Assembly (NCBI GenBank): GCA_030062745.1
Contig: CP099846.1
Location: 1,302,001 to 1,366,000 of the forward strand
Direction of reading: 5' to 3'
Origin: Capitulum mitella
Lineage: Eukaryota > Arthropoda > Thecostraca > Pollicipedomorpha > Pollicipedidae
DNA: 64,000 bases
Below, in pieces: positions 10,471 to 21,800 of the stretch. Positions within the stretch are counted from its first letter, which is position 1; each line of letters starts with the position of its first letter. The notes under the pieces were generated by a model. It made no database searches. It saw only the letters and a list, made by a program, of their open reading frames with translations, and had not been told where the DNA came from. The position numbers and the translations under genes are program-made.

Positions 10471-11600
10471 TAGGTGGTGTCAAATGAACTTATTTTACAG
10501 GGCGAACAAATCTTTTGAAAACCGTGATTCGACGTTAACGGGGTCGAATAAATTCATGGCCTGACCTTCGACTTTTGTCATGTATCTGAAGAGCAATTTA
10601 CCAGGAACTGAAATACGGCCATGTACTTCTCTGTATCTGCAGTACTTTGGTCGCTAGAACTAAATTGGCTTCAGGAGAGCGGCCAAATCGACCCTGAGCA
10701 CAACTAGCTACAGACCAGCAATGACCTCGCTTGACGTTATCTTTGACCTGAATACCCTGATACTTAGCTTTTGTGATATTACTTATGAACTTCTGGCAAA
10801 CTATACCGAAATGAAAAGGGCGGATGCTGAAATCCTAACAGTGCCTGAAAACCGCGCCTGTGATTTATTCCATGCCGTCATATGACGACCCATAGTGAAA
10901 TGGTCGACTGTAATCTGTCAGAAGGTGACTATGCTGTTCAAATAAGGATGACAATTTAAATTTGGGCTCCTGGTATTCGAAAGTTATGCAGCAAAACCAA
11001 AATAGCGAAAAGTACTTCTGCGGTAACTCATGGGTTAATGGACTTGAACTTAAGCGACTCATAGTGCCGTTTCATAATCACAAAGATGCAAAACTACATT
11101 TTTGACATATTTCTGCTACGTGCTGCAGTTTATGAGCTGGCGTTCTGATTGACTGCATATGGGAAGCAACATGGAAAATGCATGATCACTAAAGCTCAGC
11201 TCTATCACGAAAGCGGCGTGAAAGATACTGGAACCGATAAACGGTCACATTTACCATAATGTCATTACCGCGCTACTTTGGATCACATCTAGTAGCAAAA
11301 TGGTTTGCCAGACTGCATGTTTTACCCAGCGTCGTCTGCTAGCTTGAAACGTCTCCGAATGTGTCAAGTAATCAACATAACAGACAGGTTCAGAGTGTGT
11401 ATGTGTGGATATCAGTATGACAGAAATCCATCCGGGTTTGGACTAACATCGTAGAAAACGTTAACCCAGTGACGTCCATGTTTCAACTGAGGTATTGGGT
11501 AGTTTGGGCGTGCGTTTAGTTAGCAGTCACAGAATGATAACGGTCCGCGAAGATGAATACGTTTTTTGTACGTTAAGGGTGTGTTATGCACGGAACGTTA
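10471..11600. other. Intergenic, nothing recognised
   Basis: AT-leaning sequence with short frames only and no repeat partner noticed inside the window. Confidence 0.5.
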
Positions 11601-11601
11601 T

Positions 11602-11637
11602 CCACGATCATCACGCTTCAAGGAATGATGATCGTGG
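11602..11637. repeat. Perfect 12-bp inverted repeat
   Basis: CCACGATCATCA (11,602-11,613) and TGATGATCGTGG (11,626-11,637) are exact reverse complements around a 12-nt loop. Confidence 0.8.
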
Positions 11638-11718
11638 GGCATTTCATGTACTGATGCACTCTATGCATTTTATGTTATGCGCGGAAAATGAAATAAAAAT
11701 GTCAGAAACAACAACATC

Positions 11719-11790
<72 letters not shown>
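11719..11790. repeat. (TAA)n microsatellite
   Basis: About 24 uninterrupted TAA trinucleotides. The polyisoleucine frame over it is an artefact. Confidence 0.97.
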
Positions 11791-11792
<2 letters not shown>

Positions 11793-12257
11793 AATAATGT
11801 TCTGTCACATACCGAGATCAAAACGAGCCAGTATTATATCATGTGAGCTTAACTGCCATATACAGAGCCAAGAGTTAATGTTGATTCGGATGTTTTCGCT
11901 TGACGCAACTCATCCAGTTTCACTTTTTCATATTTTTAGGATTATTGTCATTTTCATGTATGATATATTTTGTATTTTATGATATATTTACTATACATGC
12001 ATATATATATATATTTATATGGTTTATTCATTAGGATATTTTACAGAATGCCTTGTGTAATGTTCACACACCAAAGCGCCGGACATCTACATGCACTTTT
12101 CGTGTTAAAGGCCTCAGTAATAGCTACGTTGCTAAAAATGTAGCTATGCCGCTTTCCGAGAGCAAGGGTGAAAAATGCGAACGCGCAAAAGTCGTCGGGA
12201 CGGGTTAAATCTTTTGATGAGCTCCACAATGGGTGCATGGCCGCTTTCTAACGGCTG
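11791..12257. other. AT-rich intergenic DNA
   Basis: AT-rich with a short (AT)n run near 12,000. No gene recognised. Confidence 0.5.
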
Positions 12258-12790
12258 GTGACGACCGCTCGGTCAAGACTGCGCGTCTTTCTGCACGTGC
12301 CCAGGCCGGCCCGGCCGGCTCTGACTCAGGGCGGCCTCACCTGGCCGGGCCGGCCTAATGCGTCCCTGCCGCCAACGGCCGGCCGCTGCCGCCACGCCTC
12401 GGCGCCGCATCCGCGCGCGCAATTTGCGGCGCGGCTGCCGACGTCGCAAAAACCACAGCCTGCGCGGCGGCGGCGGCGGCGCGGCCGACCGGGCAGCCGG
12501 CTGCCAGAGCGCGCCGCGAACAAGGCGGTCCTTCACCCCCTTCAAGGGCAGGCCGCCGGGCCGGCAGACCGCGCCCCGGCCAGCCAGCCGATCGGCCGAA
12601 CCGGTCTGCGGCGGCCGGGGGCACGGCGGCCGGCGACCTGACCTCGGCTGACCCCGGCAGCGGCCGACTGTTGACCTCGGCCGATCCCGGCGGCGGACGG
12701 CACCGAGCCCCGCCGGCGGCGCTGGGCGTGGCGCGGCGGCGCGCTTGGCCGGCCGCGCCGCGCCACAAGGTGACTTCTAAATGGGCGCGG
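12258..12790. other. CpG-dense GC-rich island
   Basis: A sharply bounded block of GGCCGGCC-, CGGCGG- and GCGCGC-rich sequence inside AT-leaning DNA. Overlapping long frames on both strands, up to 178 codons, are low-complexity Ala/Arg/Pro/Gly translations typical of stop-poor GC-rich DNA. No conserved domain is visible in any of them. It could be an unmethylated CpG-island promoter of an unseen transcript or an old GC-rich repeat. Confidence 0.55.
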
Positions 12791-13190
12791 GGTTTTTGTG
12801 GCGGTAAAATGTGGATCCTCATCGTGTCCGAGAACAGCGGCTGCCAGAAGGCCACCGCCTTGACATTGATCTGGGGAATTCCTGCTGACACTGATGTTTC
12901 TTGTGTCGTACGTTAACTAGTGCGGGGATCACGAAGAGTATGACGGCGTTCCGGTCTACCTTGAAACGCATAAACTAATTAAAAGCCATCTGATATGCTC
13001 ATCAAAGGACAGCATTCAGCGCAATACTGATCTGTTTAATTCACTATGGCAGCTTGTCTTTTTTGCCGTGCAAGAGTTCCCTATATTTTGTGAAAAACAC
13101 CATACAAATACTTGTTTGTACCATGCATTGAACCGGGGTCCCAGACTCTTCGTCATTCCGTGTGTCTGCGGTTTTCCTGGCCCGGGACTC
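12791..13190. other. Intergenic, nothing recognised
   Basis: A short AT-leaning bridge between the GC-rich island and the minisatellite. No features supported. Confidence 0.5.
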
Positions 13191-13193
13191 AGC

Positions 13194-13515
13194 TGGGACC
13201 TGCCGTTCCCGGGGTCCGGCGCGGCCTGACAGTCTCGGGACCTGCCGTTCCCGGGTCCGGCGCGGCCTGACAGTCTCGGGACCTGCCGTTCCCGGGGTCC
13301 GGCGCGGCCTGACAGTCTCGGGACCTGCCGTTCCCGGGTCCGGCGCGTCCTTACAGTCGGAACCTGCCGTTCCCGGGGTCCGGCGCGGCCTGACAGTCTC
13401 GGGACCTGCCGTTCCCGGGTCCGGCGCGGCCTGACAGTCTCGGGACCTGCCGTTCTCGGGGTCCGGCGCGTCCTTACAGTCGGGACCTGCCGTTCTCGGG
13501 GTCCGGCGCGGACGT
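13194..13515 (+). repeat. Minisatellite, 41/42-bp unit, 8 copies
   Basis: Eight tandem units begin GGGACCTGCCGTTC, continue through TCCGGCGCGG and end CTGACAGTCTC. Unit length alternates because a run is GGGG in units 1, 3, 5 and GGG in units 2, 4, 6. Units 4 and 7 share a CGTCCTTACAGTC variant that is two to three bases shorter. This suggests spread in multi-unit blocks. The 208-codon minus-strand frame across it is the array translated. Confidence 0.9.
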
Positions 13516-13639
13516 GAGGCGGCCGACGGGCCGGGAGCCTTGACCCGGCCGGCCGGCCGTCCGCGGCTCCGGTGTCAGTCGTTATCGCCTGTTCCGGATG
13601 GTTAACCAATGGGCACGCCGCGACCCGCCCGGCGCTTCT

Positions 13640-14030
13640 CACTCACACCAGCTCTACAGGGTGTCTGGCCTCATAGCAGAGGAGGAGTCACCTCAGCAGT
13701 CCCCACTCACACCAGCTCCAGAGGGCACCGGTGCTCACAGCAGGGGAATCACTTCAGCAGTCCTCACTCACACCGGCTCCACAGGGTGTCTGGGCTTACA
13801 GTAGGGGAGTCACTTCAGCAGTCCCCACTCACACCAGCTCCACAGGGTGCCTGGCCTCACAGCAGGGCCGTCACTTCAACAGTCCTCACTCACACTAGCT
13901 CAAGAGGGTATCCGTGCTCACAGCAGGGGCCCCACTTCAGCAGTCCTCACTCACACCGGCTCCAAATGGTGCTCGTGCTCACAGCAGGGGAGTCAGTTCA
14001 ACAGGCTTCATTCACACCGACTCCAGCAAC
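13640..14030 (+). repeat. Minisatellite, about 62-bp unit, about 6 copies
   Basis: Units contain CACTCACACCAGCTCCA, a variable GGGTGTCTGG/GGGCACCGG part, CTCACAGCAGGGG and CACTTCAGCAGTCC. Copies diverge toward the 3' end (AACAGGCTTCATTCACACCG). It lies 120 bp after the 42-bp array but shares no sequence with it. Confidence 0.85.
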
Positions 14031-14780
14031 GCCAGACATTGGCCGGACGTCGTTGATGTTCATTTGGCAGAGCACTGCGTTGCTGCTCATTACACGTGGT
14101 TTATTCTGCTGACGAACAAAGGCCAATTATGGACGCTAGTGGGAGGAAAGTTTGCCGTGGTAACGTGCGACCATCAAATGTTTCGTGTCGGGTCTCGATG
14201 GGTCCATGCTCACGGAGCCTCGCGACTCCGTCATTCAGTTCCAAGTCGAACGCCATAAATGCGTATCTTCTCTCAGCTTTAGAAAGTCGGTTTCTTGAAC
14301 AGGTGTCGACCGCTCGGGCTTCTGAACGGCCGGAACAGTCCGACAACTAGGATGCGGCGCCGTGCATCTTACGTGTGAACTTTTCCTCTGTTGGGCGTGT
14401 CGAACACGGACCAGAGATTTTGCGCTGCCAGCAACGTAAAAGGACTGCGGTTAACTAGCCTCCGCTAGAAGTGCACGGTTGTTTCTTTGTTGCGCTGGAA
14501 TGCTGTATTCGTCTTTTATACACTTGACATAGTACCGTTCTGTTTTAATCGAGAGGTGTTTTTGCATTTGATCCAAATGGTTACTGGGAAGATGTTAGGG
14601 ATCTGAGCAAGAGCTAAGCCTACTTTGTTGCGTAGACTCTGACACCTACACCTGATCGAGCCATGTCAGGCTGATTTTGTGGCCAAAGTTAATCGTGTCG
14701 CTCAGGGCACGACACCACCATGCACAGCCATACCAGCATTCCGTGGCCAGGTGTCAGCTGACTCACTGGCCAAACATCGG
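14031..14780. other. Intergenic, nothing recognised
   Basis: Short frames on both strands with no recognisable domain. It may include the body of the SINE whose tRNA-like head is at 14.8 kb on the minus strand. Confidence 0.4.
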
Positions 14781-14848
14781 GTGCCGAGGCGACTCGAACC
14801 CGTCTTACTAGGATAGGGAGACCAGAGTTCTAACTGAGCTAATGATCG
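14781..14848 (-). mobile_element. tRNA-like sequence (SINE head or tRNA pseudogene)
   Basis: On the minus strand an A box TAGCTCAGTTAG (14,841-14,830) and a B box GGTTCGAGTCG (14,800-14,790) have tRNA spacing. The acceptor stem does not pair and the T stem is poor, so a functional tRNA is unlikely. It is most easily read as a tRNA-derived SINE head or a tRNA pseudogene. Confidence 0.55.
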
Positions 14849-16400
14849 CGGTTGTTGTTGCCAAAAACGCTATCGCAAATTTATTTATAGACGTCGATGA
14901 AATGATTAATTGCCTTGACGCCTTTCAAAATTTGGATAAACTTTTCGCCATTCTAGTTATTCTCTTTTATAAAAAAAAAAACATTCCAAACCTATTTCAT
15001 TCAGGACTGCAGCATGAACCATATCACTTGCATGCACAAGTTCAGTCTTTCAGAACTTGCGATGAATGATGAGAAGAGTTGTGCTGCATACGAAATGAAT
15101 ACATCAATCAAGCACCGTTGCCTTAATAGCGAGCCTGCTACGTCTGACGCTGAATCAGATCGTGAGAAGACCTCATGGTCACTGCGACCGGGCCTTTATG
15201 ACCACTGTATGGTTTGCGCATTTAAAAGCCGTCTTAGGTCCACCACTGATCACGTTGCAAGCGGGCGCCGTATGACCACGCGGTCGGAACACCCTAAAGC
15301 CCCAATCAGACACTGATCACGCTATAACCACATGGAGTTGGACTGACAGAGAGTAAGATGTAAATTAAGTAAGTTTCACGGTGCCATTTTCAGAATTCCA
15401 CTGTGGAGGCAGAGGGCGTTCTGGAAACATGGAGAGTCCTGTAATGACCATAGGCGCAGGAGTGGGGGGGGGGGGAGGCGACCTGACCCCATTTTTGGAG
15501 ATTTTTACACTCGGCATATGGGAGAAAATCTTCCTCCCACTTTTGGCACGCTCCTACACTCCTGATAATGAAGATGTGCATGGCGGAGCACTCCTTAGGT
15601 AGTTTACGACGCCATCTCTTACGCAAGCTGTGTCATTCGAGCTAGTGAAAAGGCATGGCGGGCCACGGCAACGTACGTTACACCCCCTCCCCCACACACA
15701 TACAAATTAAACTTGACCAAAGCTTCTGAGAACATGACAGATAGTTCGAAAGCTGATCAAAAAGGCTGCCGATAAGTCCAATCATTCGGACAGACTCTAA
15801 ACGGACTTTTTCACTTCCACTGGCAGATCCGGGAGGGACATCGGGCCATGATCCCTCCTTTCGTCGGAAAAGGGGGGCCTACATATCTTTTGCCCCTTTC
15901 CTTCGGACGGAAAAATGTTTTTTCTTGAAACATTTCTTTTAAATTTCGTCCTAATTTTCAAAATGGCGGAACAAGGTGGCCAAAATGCGGGACGGAATCA
16001 ACATATAGGGACATTTAGGCTACATGGATGGAGATTTGCCCCACCCACCTTATCCGCCCTAGACCACGTCCGTAGGCTTGGTGTAAATTCTGCGGAAGTG
16101 GACGAACACGTCCTACATCACCCCTGGAGCTGTATGCCTTAGGTAGCTCGGGCGAAGCCGCGCTCTGCCGGCCGGTCCCTGTCCAGCCACAGGTGGGAGT
16201 AGCGATACCGCCCCCTGACCTTGAACGGGACACTGCGGAGTAACGAACGTGACCGGGCAGAGCATACATTACCGGCGCTCCTGCGAGAGATGCCTGTAGA
16301 TTTAGTCTCGGTCTGCTGTCCTGCTGGCGGGTGGCCTGAGCAGTCTGGCAGGACGGGGGCGCACCGGCCCCCGTTCACGGTAGTCAAATAAAAGATGCTA
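14849..16400. other. Intergenic, nothing firmly recognised
   Basis: A G run lies at about 15,463. A more GC-rich patch at about 16,140-16,385 has overlapping minus-strand frames (84 and 82 codons) with no family I recognise. No splice-site pairs were supported. Confidence 0.45.
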
Positions 16401-16419
16401 CCAAATCAGTCTTTGAGTT

Positions 16420-16740
16420 TTGAAGATGGCCGGAAAGTTTTGAAGAAGGCCCCTGGGCCATACAAATGGCCTGAGGTTACAAGAGGGCACCTGAACTTAA
16501 AAAGAAAAACACTGAGGTTTCCATGAGGACTATTGAAGTTTCAAAGTCATATATATTTCAAAGGGCTCCGAAGATCTCGAAAAGGCCCTGAGCTTACAAC
16601 AGGACCTCTAGACTTTTGAAAAAGATCCTGAAGTAAAACGACCGTGACCCTCGGAGTGGTTCTGGGCGACTGCTAAAGGGCATCAAGACTGAACCTTCGG
16701 AATATTTTTAGTTGATTTCTGTAAGGAACATTGACCTTCA
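16420..16740 (+). repeat. Degenerate short-period repeat array
   Basis: Blocks of the type 'gaagtttcaaa', 'aggccctgag' and 'cttacaa(g/c)agg' recur about every 25-35 bp. They are strongly diverged but periodic, in the style of the arrays in the 4.6-kb and 31-kb elements. Confidence 0.45.
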
Positions 16741-17950
16741 AAAGGGACTCTGTCCTATCTTACTGTTCCGCAAATTTTGAAGATAACCGAACCCAAGCTC
16801 TAAAGAGATCCATGATTTTTCAACAAGGATAACATCCTTGTCATCGTGGTAGGTGGAGAGGGGGCAAAATTTACCTGCCCCTCTTGTGCTTTTTTGGCGC
16901 GTCGACAGTAATCAGGCTAGAGCGCTGACATTTTATCTGTCATCTACTGAACTTCCAGCACATCTTCTAGTCTTCGAAATTTTAGAATCGGCCGGTAGCT
17001 TTTTCGCCGCAACTCGGCGAAATCGGGAGGCCGGTCGTGCGGCCGATCTTTTGCCGACTTAGGTCGACTGCACGCGCAGTAATGCGACCTAGTGCCTTTG
17101 GACAGGTACTGTATGGCTTATAGGATGGGTTCTGTCGGGCAGACTCATATAAAACATTGTGGGAGATGGCCTATGTGAATGTGATAAATTAACAATTCAA
17201 AGGAGCAGGCAGTTCAGGTCAATCAAGACTGGCCGAAACAAAATGATGAACATCAAGCATTATGTCTTTTCCTGCAGATTTGTCCATCCGATCTTTACGA
17301 AACTTTGTGGGAAGTTAATCCACATGATGAACGCACTTAGCCTGAGGCACTAGCGCCGTCTGTCAGGTCAATCGAAGTTAGCCGAGGTTGGGTAGTGAGA
17401 ATAACATTTTCCAAACGTGTTATACTGGAATGTGGCGAGGACTTTGCTAATACAGTGAATGCCGGTCCTTCAAAACACAGGGAATAGCGCTAAGTCGGGT
17501 CAACTGAGGCCATCCAGGGCATGGGTGGCGATTTGTATTCTTCTGCGGGAGTCACGGCCCAGCCATTGTGCATCTTGGCCTCTTCAAGACTGATTTTCGC
17601 ACCCCCAGTACTATTTTGTGTCAGTTTAAAGAAGGGAAATGGGATAAGTACGAAAATAATGACCACTGTAGAAAACAGCAAGGCAAAAATTTCGGAGTAG
17701 AGTGTAAAATGTCCTCAAACATTTAGAAAAAAGATACATATTTTGTGATCAATCCGTCACAGTGATCGCTGGTGTCGTTTTCTATTGCTCTGGTAATACC
17801 CAGGCCTTACTAATACTGACTGGAAGCCTAGCAATGTTTTCTGTAATAAAAAAACATCAAGTCAGAAATTATCTAAAAATGCAGATGGAATAAAAAAATA
17901 ACCAAGAATCGGGAATTTAATACATCAGAACGATGATACACATGCACCTA
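16741..17950. other. Intergenic, nothing recognised
   Basis: AT-leaning DNA with only short unrecognised frames. Confidence 0.5.
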
Positions 17951-17952
17951 TG

Positions 17953-18085
17953 TATATACATATATATATGTATATATATACACAAACACACACATATATA
18001 TATATATATCTCACTCTCTGTATATATATAGAGAGATGTATGTGTATATAAATATATATATATGTGTATGTGTATATATATAGGG
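17953..18085. repeat. Compound TA/TG/GA microsatellite
   Basis: Interrupted TATATG, TATA and CACACA runs followed by GAGAGA-rich sequence to about 18,115. Confidence 0.9.
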
Positions 18086-18545
18086 AGAGGGGGAGAGACA
18101 GAGAGAATGAGAGAGAGCCTTACTCTTCTCTGAGTGAACATGGCAGGGAGCAGCTCTTTCATGTGTTGAGTGGTTTAGCCTCGCTTGCGGCGGCAGGTCA
18201 AGAATAACCGAACGGGATCAAGCACGCCTGAATGGTCGGATCCGCCGCGGCCGGATCCATGGACAGACGCATTAACACTGGCCCGTGTCGACTGGCGCCT
18301 CCTGGTTATTCCTCCAGATTTTGAATCGCATGAGAAATTACCCCATTAGAACAAAAAATATTGTAAGAGTGTGTCAGCACCTTTCACTTTTCACTTTTTC
18401 TGCCGTTGTTGCCATGAACCATGTCCATACTAGGGGTGTACTCTTATTAATATGATTCCACCAGCTGGAGTCATTTAACGTCAGAGGAGATAATACCCTA
18501 TATACCCTATACCCTAACCAACCAGTGATGACGTTATTACTTTTA

Positions 18546-18590
18546 CACTGTATCTTAGCGTTGCCCTTTTGGCGTCGCTAAGATACAGTG
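18546..18590. repeat. Perfect 15-bp inverted repeat (hairpin)
   Basis: CACTGTATCTTAGCG (18,546-18,560) and CGCTAAGATACAGTG (18,576-18,590) are exact reverse complements. The loop itself contains GCC..GGC, which could extend the stem with a small bulge. Confidence 0.85.
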
Positions 18591-18878
18591 ATCCTGTACC
18601 ACACATACGCGATGAGGAATTAGATGTTTCCTGACCGTGCTGAAATGAAACACCGAAATTTCCTTAGTGATCTCACAAGAGGAAATGAATTATCTCGCTG
18701 TGATCATTCTACATTATTTCTTCACGTTGCAGCTGAAGTTAAGTCTGTAAAATAGAGTAAGCTTAGTTAGTATCAGATTTGTCCGGAGTGTTTTATTTTC
18801 TCAATCTACAAACCGGAAATTAATCGTCTGAAGTCGATGTCTGCCATTTGCAGTATAGAAATAAGTACAAAACGCATA

Positions 18879-21800
18879 GGGGAGAATGGGTTTACCATTG
18901 TAATTTTTGCATATACCCACGTATCTCAGGATTCTTCATCTTCTTCATCAGACAGTCATTGCACTTTGCCCACACGTTTAGCCATCTTTCACCTATTTGG
19001 GAATGACAAAAGATATGTGTTTGGCCGAAAACAAAGAATGCCAGACCTAAAAGACTGCAGCAACTTTTTTGAAACAATGTGCCCCAGGGTGGGGCAACTT
19101 GAATCAAAATATGGGGTAAGTTGGTACATGAGAACAAGTGCTATAATTGTTCAAAGCGATTACTGGTAGTCACATTTGGTGGAGTTCAAAGTTTCATTTT
19201 CGCTAGTTACCACGCTCAGTCTTATTATGTCTGTTGTCGGACTGTTTCTGCACCCAAGATGAGCTCATGTTCAAAGCAAAGGCCAGAACACCTAAACTGA
19301 AGCGTCACGCCGAGAAGCTTTCGGGAAAGCAAGAGAACTGTCGAACTTGAAAATAGTTTATTCATTCCAATTACAACCATGTTATATTCAGCTCCATTGC
19401 AGTAGACATTTCTGTCCGCTCACGGCTCCATATCAACAAGCGTAACCAACAAACCTGAAGAACGTAAGAACGACTCGTATGCCTGCATCAATACCTGCAG
19501 CACCTGCTACTCTCTCTAGCATTGCAAACTAAAAACAGCTCTTTCTAGAAACTAAACCCTTGTCGACGTCAGCTGGAATGAAACCGCAGCACCTTTCTTG
19601 CTTCTTGGTACCTTCTCTCCTCTTCATTTTCCCTGGCCACCATAGCCCATTGCCACATGGCTGTCACTTCCGACAGAAATCGTAGACAGCTGATCTGGTT
19701 TCCTTGCACGTCTGTGAAGGAAATGCGTGCCCATTTCCCGCAGGCTGTGCACAATATCCACTCCTCTGGTGAGGTGCGGTAAGGTATGTGGCAGATGAAA
19801 CACGTGTTATCGTCTTGTGCATTTTGGACTTTCTGTTTTCTTTTGTTTGTCTGTTTGCGCACCTTCCTTGTGAGTCTTCCCTTCTGAGGAACTGTTCTTG
19901 TTTGGCTTCTTTTCTTCAGTTTGTGCATGCGTTCTTCTTCTCACCGGTGTATTTGTCAGCACCTCATGTGTTCTTCTTTGCGCTTTGCGCCGGACACTTT
20001 TCCATTATGGTGCTTTCGGGAATGGGCGTAGGCGGCCGAGTATATCACAATCAGTCCTCTTGCTGATACCAGACGTGCCCGGGACAACACCTATCGACTC
20101 TCTTTCGTGTGCACCAAATTCTAGCCGCCGTCGAGGTGGTGGAGATAGAGGTTGTGGGATGCCGTCATCATCATCACTGCAGCAAGTGCAAAACTCCATC
20201 TCAGCGTGCCGGAACATCTTTCCCGGTGGTGAAGGCGGGCGCCCCGCATTCTGGCACGCCTGCTCCGGCGGCGGAGGCGGGTGCCTCGCGTGCCCTGGCT
20301 CCGGAGGCTGCTTGTCGCGGTCGGTGACATAGCTCGAGTGGAACTCATCTGCGAATACTTCTCTGTGGAAGGGGTATATACCAGTGGTCTTGAACCCACC
20401 CGTGATGTTCCTGGGAGTAACGGCTCATGACAGGGTGATGTTAATGATGTTTAGTATATCGTAGACAGTCATCGTGCGACCAGGATGCGTTCGCATCCAG
20501 CCGTGGCACGCTTGATTGACGCGCGTTTTGAATGGACCATACACTGCTCTATCAAGTGGCTGTAGCCGGTGGCTTGATTGTGGAGGCACTGTCAGAGGCA
20601 CGATGCCGTTGCTGCGACAAGTCAATAATCTTGACAGTTACATGAGAGAAGCGATTGCGTAGAATTACCAGGCATGGTGTTCAGCGCGACGATCTGACGT
20701 GCGCGTGGAAATGTTGCATGAAATGGAAGAACCCCTCTTTCTGCATCCAGCCAGAGCGATGGGCGGTGCAAGACGAGCCAGCAGGAACTTCGTTCAGGAA
20801 GTAGTCATGGAAGTGGACGCGCGGAAGGACGAAATGAGGAGGGATGGTCACACCAACAGCGTCGATCTCCAGCGTCAGTGAGGTCAGCTGACCTCTTTCG
20901 GCTGACGTCATGCCGCTGACTTGCATGGCCCCTTTAAGCGCGACCACACGCTGGGGCGCTTGGCATGTAGGTACGCCCGTCTCATCAATGTTCCATATAC
21001 CTTTCCGGACGAACTTGTAGCTGTCCATGACGCCGGCCAGGTTGTCGAAGAACGTGCCCACTATTACATGGTAAAAGCTAGTCGCGCGAGCAAGACTGGT
21101 GGCCTGAGGCTTCGGCAGGCTCAGCTGGGGCCACCTACAGAAAAATCCTCACATCCAGTCTGTGCCGGCCCTCTCGTTCTTTTTCCAGGAGGGGGACATC
21201 CTCAGCTTCAGCTCGACAGCAAGCTCGTAGGCCAGTTTCCTGGTTTCTAGAGACGATAGCCCGAAGCTGGCCTCGCAGGGAAACTGTAGGTACTCGACCA
21301 GTTTCCGCTCCATCTCCTCAGAAAACACTAGACGGGGCTGCTTGTACCCGAAAGCAGCGTACGCAGTCTTGCCGCCTGCCAGGCAGTATTGCCAGAGCGT
21401 CATGAATAATGTGGCATAAACCGGCTTTGTGGCGGCTTTGCGGATAGATACGCTCCCCCGAACTAGCTCTCTCGCACAGTCCATTACGCCCTGGGGCAGG
21501 GGCTGACGGCATGTCTTCCACTTGAATGTACGTACCATCTGCAAAGTCAAATCAGATGCATTAATGATAGAACGAATTTATTGGAATCATTATTTAATGT
21601 GTTCAGCTAGCTGGTATTTTCGGCCATCTCGATTTTTCCCAAGCGCTCAGAAGAGGTATTGTGTCCCGTCACCAAAAGGTCCAGGTAATTTTCTCCCTGG
21701 AGGTGCCATACGTTCCCTCCCTCTCCTTGACACCTGGCTGGGGCCGCTTAAAACATTTATGTACCGAAGAATATTAGAACAGGAAAAAATTCCCCGAACC

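Noticed and set aside
12273..12891. Protein-coding gene in the 12.3-12.9 kb island
   Set aside because: Frames overlap on both strands with low-complexity translations and no recognised domain.
14781..14848. A functional tRNA gene
   Set aside because: The A and B boxes are good, but the acceptor and T stems do not pair and the D stem has a mismatch.
18546..18590. MicroRNA precursor
   Set aside because: The 15-bp stem is shorter than a typical precursor stem and the flanks do not extend it.
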